Below, in pieces: positions 1-4,860 of a stretch of DNA of 6,655 nt. Position 1 is the stretch's first letter; each line of letters starts with the position of its first letter. Made by a program: the position numbers and the translations under genes. The notes below the pieces were generated by a model. It worked only from the letters and a program-made list of their open reading frames with translations. It was not told where the DNA came from and ran no database searches. Origin of the DNA: JBICHM01 sp043101835 (lineage in GTDB: Bacteria > Planctomycetota > Phycisphaerae > Phycisphaerales > UBA1924); NCBI GenBank assembly GCA_043101835.1, contig JBICHM010000135.1:1-6655 (forward strand), given 5' to 3'.

Positions 1-78
1 ACCTCTCCCCTTGGGGGAGAGGTCGGCGAGCGGAGCGAGGCGGGTGAGGGGTCTGCAATAGTGCGAGCGGAGCGAGCC
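1..78 (-). repeat. REP-like palindromic repeat, copy A (inverted, composite)
   Basis: A 9-bp perfect stem (2-10 with 14-22, loop 11-13) forms the CCTCTCCCC/GGGGAGAGG hairpin. It is followed by a GGGTGAGGGGTCTGC segment and a 17-base block at 62-78 (TGCGAGCGGAGCGAGCC). Read on the minus strand, this is the same unit as the copy at 595-656; the 17-base block matches the reverse complement of 595-611 at 16 of 17 positions. This copy carries an extra segment at about 23-44 that repeats the GCGAGCGGAGCGAG motif (26-39). The repeat begins at the window edge and may be cut off there. No coding potential is supported in 79-143. Confidence 0.85.
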
Positions 79-143
79 GCCGCGTGTTGAGTCGCGGGTG
101 GCGATGGCGGTGCGGCGGGAAGGGTGTGGCAGGGGGCTGTAGA

Positions 144-182
144 AGACCCCTCACCCCGGCCCTCTCCCCCAAGGGGAGAGGG
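144..182 (+). repeat. REP-like palindromic repeat, copy B
   Basis: AGACCCCTCACCCC leads into a 10-bp perfect stem, CCCTCTCCCC (160-169) with GGGGAGAGGG (173-182), closed by the 3-base loop CAA. It starts 9 bases beyond the stop codon of the DUF559 gene, so in that gene's transcript it could fold as a 3' hairpin and protect the end or aid termination. No T-run follows on either strand. Nearly identical to the copy at 619-656 and in the same orientation. Confidence 0.9.
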
Positions 183-190
183 AGGCAGAG

Positions 191-565
191 TCATTCCTTA
201 TCGCGCAGTTGCTCGAGGCGTCGGCGCACGACATGGGCGATGCCCTGGAGCACGCCGTCGAGGTTCTTTGTGATGTCGGATGCGGTGACGCGGAGGGTCT
301 CGATGCCGTCACTCGCCATCCATTTGTCGCGCGCGGCATCGCGATCGAGGCGACCGTTGTGGGCGCGGCTGTCGATCTCCACGACGAGCTTGGCGTCCGC
401 GCAGTAGAAGTCAGCGACGAAGGGGCCGATGGGTTGCTGGCGGCGGAACTTCCAGCCGCCGAGGCGGCGGGCGCGGAGGTGTTTCCAGAGGACGGCTTCG
501 GGGGGTGTCGTGTTGCGCCGGAGGGTGCGGGCGAAGTCGGTGTTGCTCGGGCGATCGGCCGGCAT
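191..565 (-). CDS. DUF559 domain protein, Vsr/PD-(D/E)xK-like putative endonuclease
   Basis: The predicted 124-residue protein fits the whole DUF559 family, whose members are small and resemble the very-short-patch-repair and restriction-type nuclease fold. The hallmark stretches are all visible: LRRNTTPPEAVLWKHLRARR (16-35), GWKFRRQQPIGPFVADFYC (37-55), the acidic strand KLVVEIDSRAHN (59-70), and a closing ETLRVTASDITKNLDGVL segment (89-106). D52 and E63/D65 are candidate metal-binding residues; this is inferred from the fold. The reading frame is open further upstream to an ATG at 661, but those 32 extra residues are translated from the palindromic repeat (LPLPLGERAGVRG), so the ATG at 565 is preferred. 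No Shine-Dalgarno site precedes it. The gene sits alone between repeat copies at 144-182 and 595-656, which suggests an accessory module. Real DNA targets of this family are poorly known, so nuclease activity is inferred. Confidence 0.85.
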   Translation of the reverse strand: MPADRPSNTDFARTLRRNTTPPEAVLWKHLRARRLGGWKFRRQQPIGPFVADFYCADAKLVVEIDSRAHNGRLDRDAARDKWMASDGIETLRVTASDITKNLDGVLQGIAHVVRRRLEQLRDKE

Positions 566-594
566 GGGGCAGGGTAGTGGGGAACGGAAGAGGA

Positions 595-656
595 GGCTCG
601 CTGCGCTCGCATGATGCAGACCCCTCACCCCAGCCCTCTCCCCCAAGGGGAGAGGG
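595..656 (+). repeat. REP-like palindromic repeat, copy C (composite)
   Basis: GGCTCGCTGCGCTCGCA (595-611) is followed by GCAGACCCCTCACCCCAG and a 10-bp perfect stem, 634-643 with 647-656, with loop CAA. It is the counterpart of the window's first 78 bases in inverted orientation, and its palindromic part is almost the same as 144-182. It lies 24 bases past the lepA stop and upstream of the DUF559 start, so it can fold in the lepA 3' end. The sequence between 566 and 594 shows nothing else. Confidence 0.88.
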
Positions 657-680
657 AGCAAGACACCGACCCAAGCGAAA

Positions 681-2489
681 TCAATCCCCCTGCTCCAGCA
701 CCGCCATGAAGGCCTCCTGGGGGATCTCGACGGAGCCCACGGACTTCATGCGCTTCTTGCCCTTCTTCTGCTTCTCGAGGAGCTTGCGCTTTCGGCTGAC
801 ATCGCCGCCGTAGCACTTGGCGGTGACGTTCTTGCGCATGGACTTGATGGTCTCGCGCGCGATGACCTTGCCGCCGATGGCCGCCTGGAGGGGGATCTCG
901 AACTGGTGGCGGTCGATTTCCTTCTTGAGGCGGACGAGGAGGTTGCGGCCGCGCTTGTCGGCGTTGTCGCGGTGGCAGATGACGCTGAGGGCTTCGACGG
1001 GTTCGCCGTTGATGAGGATGTCGACCTTGGCGAGGCGGTCGGCGCGGTAGCCGGTGACTTCGTAGTCCATGGTGCCGTAGCCGCGGGTCATGGACTTCAG
1101 CTTGTCGTAGAAGTCGTAGATGATCTCGGCCATGGGGACTTCGTAGTGGAGCATCTGGCGGGTTTCGCTGATGACGGTCTGGCCCTTGTAGACGCCGCGC
1201 CGCTCGCCGCAGAGCTTCATGATGTCGCCGATGGACTCGGTGGGGACGATGATCTCGAGCTTGACGATGGGTTCGCGCAGTTCCTTCCAGACGGAGCCGT
1301 CGGGGAGGTCGGCGGGGTTGGTGATGTCGAGGGTCTCGCCGGCGGTCGTCAAGAGCTGGTAGGTGACGGTGGGCGCGGTCTGGACGATCTCGACGCCGCC
1401 CTCTCGCTCGAGGCGTTCCTGGATGATCTCCATGTGGAGGAGGCCGAGGAAGCCGCAGCGGAAGCCGAATCCGAGGGCCTCGGAGTGGACGGGCTGGAAG
1501 GTGAACGATGCGTCGTTGAGGGCGAGCTTCTCGACGGCTTCGCGCAGGTTCTCGAAGTCGGAGCCCTTCTTGGTTCCTTCGCCGCCGGCGGAGGGGTAGA
1601 AGTCGCAGAAGACCATCTGCTTGGGCTCTTCGTAGCCGGCGAGGGCGACGGGGGCGGGGTTGTTGTCGAGGGTGATGGTGTCGCCGACGCGGACATCCTT
1701 GAGCGTCTTGATGGAGGCGACGAGGTAGCCGGTTTCGCCGGGGCCGAGGCTGTCGACCTTGGTGGCCTTGGGGGTGTACTTGCCGAGTTCGGTGATGTGG
1801 TAGGTGCGCCCGGCGCCCATCATTTTGACCTTGTCGCCGACGGTGAGTTTCCCGTCGAAGACGCGGACGTAGATGATGACGCCGCGGTAGTCGTCGTAGT
1901 GGCTGTCGAAGATGAGGGCGCGGGTCTGGGACATCTCCGGCTCGCGCGGGGCGGGGAGGCGGTCGCAGATGGCGCTCAGGAGTTCGTCGAGGCCCTGGCC
2001 GGTCTTGGCGGAACAGTAGATGCAGGCGTCGGCGTCGAGGCCGAGGGCGTGCTCGACTTCGAGGGCGACATCCTCGGGCATCGCGGCGGGGAGATCGATC
2101 TTGTTGACGACGGGGATGAGCTCGAGGTCCTGCGCGACGGCGAGGTAGGCGTTGGCGACGGTCTGTGCCTGGACGCCCTGGGTGCTGTCGACGACGAGGA
2201 GGGCGCCTTCGCACGCCTTCATGGCCCGGGAGACTTCGTAGGAGAAGTCGACGTGGCCGGGCGTATCGATGAAGTTGAGCATGTACTCCTCGCCATTGTG
2301 GAAATGGCGCACCGTCACGGCGGATGCCTTGATGGTGATGCCGCGCTCCCGCTCGATGTCCATGTCGTCGAGCATCTGCTCGCGCCGCTCGCGGTCGGAG
2401 ACGGCGTTGGTGGACTGGAGGAGGCGGTCGGCGAGGGTGCTCTTGCCGTGGTCGATATGGGCGATGATGGAGAAGTTGCGGATCTGCAT
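681..2489 (-). CDS. lepA: Elongation factor 4 (LepA), ribosomal back-translocase GTPase
   Basis: The 602-residue product has the full length usual for LepA and is collinear with the family. It is a cytoplasmic translational GTPase that binds the ribosome and remodels stalled or mistranslocated complexes. The GTPase motifs are clear: P-loop AHIDHGKST (10-18), switch I RGITI (49-53), DTPGH (75-79, with the catalytic histidine at 79), NKID (129-132) and SAK (160-162). A beta-barrel domain follows (about 190-280), then the EF-G-like domain III (about 290-375), the domain V-like part with PTESIGDIMKLCGERRG (416-432), and the LepA-specific C-terminal domain ending in KKGKKRMKSVGSVEIPQEAF (575-594). 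A short Gly/Lys-rich stretch at about 302-309 looks like a small insertion relative to typical LepA. The ATG start gives the canonical MxxRNFSIIAHIDHGKST beginning. No Shine-Dalgarno site is seen, and a hairpin lies just upstream. The gene appears monocistronic, as its neighbours on both sides are unrelated. Confidence 0.98.
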   Translation of the reverse strand: MQIRNFSIIAHIDHGKSTLADRLLQSTNAVSDRERREQMLDDMDIERERGITIKASAVTVRHFHNGEEYMLNFIDTPGHVDFSYEVSRAMKACEGALLVVDSTQGVQAQTVANAYLAVAQDLELIPVVNKIDLPAAMPEDVALEVEHALGLDADACIYCSAKTGQGLDELLSAICDRLPAPREPEMSQTRALIFDSHYDDYRGVIIYVRVFDGKLTVGDKVKMMGAGRTYHITELGKYTPKATKVDSLGPGETGYLVASIKTLKDVRVGDTITLDNNPAPVALAGYEEPKQMVFCDFYPSAGGEGTKKGSDFENLREAVEKLALNDASFTFQPVHSEALGFGFRCGFLGLLHMEIIQERLEREGGVEIVQTAPTVTYQLLTTAGETLDITNPADLPDGSVWKELREPIVKLEIIVPTESIGDIMKLCGERRGVYKGQTVISETRQMLHYEVPMAEIIYDFYDKLKSMTRGYGTMDYEVTGYRADRLAKVDILINGEPVEALSVICHRDNADKRGRNLLVRLKKEIDRHQFEIPLQAAIGGKVIARETIKSMRKNVTAKCYGGDVSRKRKLLEKQKKGKKRMKSVGSVEIPQEAFMAVLEQGD

Positions 2490-2500
2490 GGCGTTGGGGG

Positions 2501-2533
2501 CTCGCGCCGGGCGGGGGAAGGGGCCCGCGCGAG
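2501..2533 (-). promoter_or_regulatory. Hairpin in the lepA leader
   Basis: CTCGCG (2501-2506) pairs with CGCGAG (2528-2533); after a one-base bulge at 2507, CGGGC (2508-2512) pairs with GCCCG (2523-2527). This gives an 11-bp stem with a 10-base loop, 11 bases from the lepA ATG. It would be the first thing transcribed if the proposed -10 box at 2540-2545 is used. Chance pairing is common in DNA this GC-rich, so a role is only a proposal. Confidence 0.4.
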
Positions 2534-2539
2534 GCTGGG

Positions 2540-2545
2540 ATCATA
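2540..2545 (-). promoter_or_regulatory. Candidate -10 box of the lepA promoter
   Basis: On the minus strand this reads TATGAT, five of six matches to TATAAT, and is the only AT-rich hexamer in the 140-base gap before lepA. Transcription would begin near 2533, leaving a leader of about 44 bases. No recognisable -35 box is found 16-18 bases upstream, so the call rests on the -10 box and its position alone. Confidence 0.4.
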
Positions 2546-2570
2546 GTCGCCCAGCGTCGCCCCGCCGCGT

Positions 2571-2599
2571 GCGCCGGGCGATTCGTGTTCGCCCGGCGC
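2571..2599 (-). terminator. Strong hairpin, probable terminator of the sigma factor operon
   Basis: GCGCCGGGCGA (2571-2581) and TCGCCCGGCGC (2589-2599) form an 11-bp perfect stem with a 7-base loop. CCGCC (2562-2566) and GGCGG (2600-2604) could extend it past a bulge. It lies 31 bases beyond the stop of the lipoprotein gene, the last gene of the operon, and before the lepA promoter region. No T-run follows, which is common for hairpin terminators in very GC-rich genomes but also leaves room for Rho-dependent ending or simple 3'-end protection. Confidence 0.55.
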
Positions 2600-2629
2600 G
2601 GCGGCGCGCAGATCGTCGCAGTTTCCGGC

Positions 2630-3280
2630 TCAGGCGCCGGGGTTGACCGGTTCGTCGGCGGCGGCCGGGACGAGGCGGACGCCGGCGTTCTCCTGGGCCT
2701 CGCGCGCGTCGCGCGCGGCATTCCTGACCTCGTCCTTCGCGGTTCCGATGTACGGGATGTCGATCCCGAAGGCGTCGTCGGCGAGGACGTTGGCGAGGAA
2801 CTTTTCGAGGTTGCCGCGGACGCGCGCGAGGGTGAGTTCCTCGCCGTCGCGTGCGGCGACGGCCACGCCCCGCAGCCGGCCCTTGCGGTCTTCCTTCACG
2901 AGAACGAGCGTCTCGTCGGCGCCGGCGGGGTTGGTGACGCGGACGGCGGCCTCCCAGCCGGAGACCTCGAGGTCGGCGAGGATGGAGGCGGGGAGGGGAC
3001 CGTCGGCGGCTTCGATGCGGTAGGTCCCGACCTGGGCGCGCTTGATGCCGGCGAGTCGGGGGAGGGGCTCATCGACCCAGGGCGAGGCGAGGCCGCGCGC
3101 CATGCGGAGCGTCATGCCGTTGGTGGAGATGCCGAAGTCCTGCTTGAGGCGGACATCGCCGGCGCGCGCGACGGAGCGCTTGAGATCGTTGGGGCCGTGG
3201 AAGCCGATGCAGCCGGAGAGGGTGGTGGCGACGGCGGCGGCGCCGATGACGAATGCGAGGAGGGTGCTGGTGCGATTCAC
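2630..3280 (-). CDS. DUF4252-like lipoprotein
   Basis: The 216-residue protein starts with an n-region MNRT, a hydrophobic stretch (7-20) and the lipobox LSGC (21-24). Cys24 should therefore be lipidated and the mature protein membrane-anchored outside the cytoplasm. The central part resembles DUF4252: GWEAAVRV (108-115), then paired beta-strand segments ETLVLVKED (123-131) and GEELTLARVRGNLEKFL (146-162). These line up with GWERIVRV and the following strands in the preceding gene, so the two look like diverged paralogues. A charged, Ala-rich tail (182-216) carries no recognised motif. It starts at a GTG that overlaps the upstream stop in GTGA, with GGGGAG five bases before (3286-3291); this supports the start and suggests translational coupling. 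It is the last gene of the sigma operon. The biochemical role of DUF4252 is unknown; the family assignment is good but not certain for this more divergent copy. Confidence 0.85.
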   Translation of the reverse strand: MNRTSTLLAFVIGAAAVATTLSGCIGFHGPNDLKRSVARAGDVRLKQDFGISTNGMTLRMARGLASPWVDEPLPRLAGIKRAQVGTYRIEAADGPLPASILADLEVSGWEAAVRVTNPAGADETLVLVKEDRKGRLRGVAVAARDGEELTLARVRGNLEKFLANVLADDAFGIDIPYIGTAKDEVRNAARDAREAQENAGVRLVPAAADEPVNPGA

Positions 3281-3879
3281 GCGGGCTCCCCTTCCTCGAC
3301 GGCGGTGTCGACGGGCTCGCGCGAGTCGGGGACGCGCTCGAGGCCGGGGATGTCGAGGCGGCCTTCGAGACCGGCGACGAGTTCGAGATCCACGGGGCCG
3401 ATGAGGTTGGTGAAGATGAGCTGGCGGCCTTCCTGCACGAGGACGAGGAGGCCGTCGATGTCGTCGTTGTCATCGGTGTGGATGTAGACGAGTGTGAGCT
3501 CGCGTTCGCTGCGGACGCGGACGATGCGCTCCCAGCCGGAGGGGAGGTCGTCGTCGAGGGCCATGAAGGTGTCGCGCGCCTTCTCCATCGAGCCGGCCCA
3601 GTTGCTGAGGATGACGGCGTTGACGCCGACGAGGCCGTCGATGAGCGCGGCGACTTCGGGCTCTTCCGCCGCGAGCATCTTTGCGACGGGTCGGAGGAGG
3701 GAGCGCCGGAGGCTGATCTCGATGATCTCGGTTTCCTCGTCGGCGAAGGCGAGGACGCCGGGATCGATCACGAAGGCGGGGTGCTTCTCGATGTCGCGTG
3801 ACTTCGACTGCGCGCCGGCGGGCGCGGCGGCGAGGAGCGCTGCGCCGAGGATGGTGATGAGGAGTGTGAGGCGTCGCAT
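3277..3879 (-). CDS. Exported DUF4252 domain protein
   Basis: The 200-residue protein has a Sec signal peptide (1-23, cleavage expected after PAGA, before Gln24) and no lipobox, so it should be soluble outside the cytoplasmic membrane. The rest looks like DUF4252: a helical N-terminal part (about 45-105), GWERIVRVRS (115-124), the beta segments LTLVYIHTDDNDD (128-140) and GLLVLVQEGRQLIFTNLIG (143-161), and DLELVAGL (164-171). DUF4252 proteins are small secreted proteins of unknown function, often found beside ECF sigma factors. It lies 17 bases after the putative anti-sigma gene and overlaps the following lipoprotein gene by four bases. A TGGAG at 3891-3895 is the best ribosome site, about 11 bases from the ATG. 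The acidic stretch DDNDDID (138-144) is notable but is not a recognised metal motif. Confidence 0.9.
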   Translation of the reverse strand: MRRLTLLITILGAALLAAAPAGAQSKSRDIEKHPAFVIDPGVLAFADEETEIIEISLRRSLLRPVAKMLAAEEPEVAALIDGLVGVNAVILSNWAGSMEKARDTFMALDDDLPSGWERIVRVRSERELTLVYIHTDDNDDIDGLLVLVQEGRQLIFTNLIGPVDLELVAGLEGRLDIPGLERVPDSREPVDTAVEEGEPA

Positions 3880-3896
3880 GGTGCGGTGGTCTCCAG

Positions 3897-4289
3897 TCAG
3901 ATGCCCGGCGTGTCGGGCGTGAGGGGCGTGCGCCGGATGGCGGGGCGGACGCCCTCGGTGAGGGTCTGTTCGATGGCGTGCGCGGGTGTGTCGCGCATTG
4001 CGCGGGACGCGCCGGCGAGGACGAGTCGGAGCTGGGCCGCGGCTTCCGCCACCTCCGCCTGCGTGGGCTCGCCGACACGCCATGGACGGATGACGAGCGC
4101 GCTCGTTACAGCCAAGGTGATGACGGCGGCGGCGGCGATCCAGTTGCGGCGCGGGAAACGAATTGGCGCGGGGGCGTCTTCCTGCGCGATGCGCTCGAAG
4201 AGTTCCACGCGGAGGGAATCGGGCGTGCGGAGCGTGGCGGTGGCGCGCAGCGCTTCCTGCAGGCGCGCGTCGTCGAGGGGGGTAGTCAT
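3897..4289 (-). CDS. Single-pass membrane protein, putative anti-sigma factor
   Basis: This 130-residue protein has a short cytoplasmic N-terminal region (1-49), one transmembrane helix (about 50-68, flanked by RRNW and RPWR), and an extracytoplasmic tail of about 60 residues with a helical AEVAEAAAQLRLVLAGASRA stretch (78-97). Positive residues before the helix place the N-terminus inside. Topology, size and position directly after an ECF sigma gene fit an anti-sigma factor that binds the sigma factor at the membrane. No HxxxCxxC zinc-binding signature is present and there is not a single cysteine, so it is not a classical ZAS-type anti-sigma factor. Its ATG overlaps the sigma stop in ATGA, and AGGAGG lies seven bases upstream (4297-4302), which fixes the start and indicates coupled translation. 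The function is inferred from context; no sequence family was recognised. Confidence 0.85.
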   Translation of the reverse strand: MTTPLDDARLQEALRATATLRTPDSLRVELFERIAQEDAPAPIRFPRRNWIAAAAVITLAVTSALVIRPWRVGEPTQAEVAEAAAQLRLVLAGASRAMRDTPAHAIEQTLTEGVRPAIRRTPLTPDTPGI

Positions 4290-4786
4290 GCGGTCGCCTC
4301 CTGGGGCTGGAGGAGTTCGAGCAGGCGTTTGCGGGCGCGGTGGGCGGCGACGCGGACGGCGCCGGGGCGCATGTCGAGGATGCGCCCGACCTCGTCGGCG
4401 GGGAGGTCCTGCATCTCGCTGAGGTTGAGCAGGGCGCGGTCACGCATAGCGAGTTGGGCGAATGCCTCGGCGAGGGCGGCGCGGTCTTCTGCATCGAGGA
4501 CGGATTGCTCGGGGCGGTCGCCGGCGAGGAGGACGGCGAGGCGGGCGTCGGCGCCGGTGTGGGGGCGGCGTTTGCGCCGGCCGTCGATGCAGATGCGCGA
4601 TGCGACGGTGAGGAGCCACGCGCGGGCGCCGGGGGGATCGACGGTGTGTCGGGTGCGCCAGAGGCGCATGAAGGCCTCCTGGGTGATGTCGTGGGCCTCG
4701 TGCAGGTCGCGCGACATCCAGGCCGCGTAGGAGTAGACGCGGTCCATGTGGTCAGCCACGGCCTGTTCGTAGGCGGCGTCGTCCAT
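4286..4786 (-). CDS. ECF-family RNA polymerase sigma factor
   Basis: The 166-residue protein has the two-domain layout of group 4 (ECF) sigma factors. Sigma region 2 spans about 5-72, with the core-binding HDITQEAFMRLWR (32-44) and ARAWLLTVASRICIDGRRKR (54-73). Sigma region 4 spans about 103-160, with the helix-turn-helix LPADEVGRILDMRPGAVRVA (128-147) and the closing HRARKRLLELL (149-159). It would direct RNA polymerase to -35/-10 sites of the AAC/CGT type, one of which lies just before this gene. The ATG at 4786 is used here; an in-frame GTG at 4792 is an alternative that would put the start close to the expected transcription start. No Shine-Dalgarno site is seen. It is the first gene of a four-gene operon, with a 4-base overlap to the putative anti-sigma gene. 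Confidence 0.96.
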   Translation of the reverse strand: MDDAAYEQAVADHMDRVYSYAAWMSRDLHEAHDITQEAFMRLWRTRHTVDPPGARAWLLTVASRICIDGRRKRRPHTGADARLAVLLAGDRPEQSVLDAEDRAALAEAFAQLAMRDRALLNLSEMQDLPADEVGRILDMRPGAVRVAAHRARKRLLELLQPQEATA

Positions 4787-4799
4787 GCACACGGCTCGA

Positions 4800-4825
4800 A
4801 ACGGGGAAGCCCGGGAGGTGTTACA
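4800..4825 (-). promoter_or_regulatory. ECF-type promoter, probably autoregulatory
   Basis: On the minus strand TGTAAC (4825-4820) is followed by a 16-base spacer and CGTT (4803-4800). This matches the general ECF promoter form, with AAC in the -35 element, CGT at -10 and a 16-17 base spacer; the -35 equals that known for Bacillus SigX. It sits 13 bases before the sigma factor ATG, so the sigma factor probably drives its own operon. The predicted transcription start, near 4792-4795, leaves a leader of fewer than about 10 bases. Confidence 0.65.
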
Positions 4826-4860
4826 GGCTTGTTCCGAAACCGTGATGGGGATTCCGCGGG

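Noticed and set aside
1..656. Possible CRISPR array or transposon ends
   Set aside because: Three repeats with irregular distances and mixed orientation do not form an array, and no transposase or target duplication is visible.
566..661. 32-residue N-terminal extension of the DUF559 protein
   Set aside because: The extension is translated palindromic repeat (LPLPLGERAGVRG) and lies outside the conserved domain, so the ATG at 565 was chosen.
906..2546. 546-residue open frame on the plus strand opposite lepA
   Set aside because: It is the antisense shadow of lepA in high-GC DNA: a Val/Asp/Gly/Glu-rich composition without any domain, while the other strand encodes a perfect LepA.
625..2721. 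698-residue minus-strand frame overlapping lepA
   Set aside because: It is Arg/Pro/His-rich, lacks motifs, and is the out-of-frame reading of lepA ending in the palindromic repeat.
2585..3487. 300-residue plus-strand frame opposite the lipoprotein gene
   Set aside because: It has the shadow composition typical of GC-rich antisense frames, and the minus strand has a lipobox, an overlapping start and a ribosome site.
4814..4835. GGAAC at 4831-4835 (minus strand) as an alternative -35 element
   Set aside because: No CGT-type -10 lies 16-17 bases downstream of it; the TGTAAC/CGTT pair fits better.
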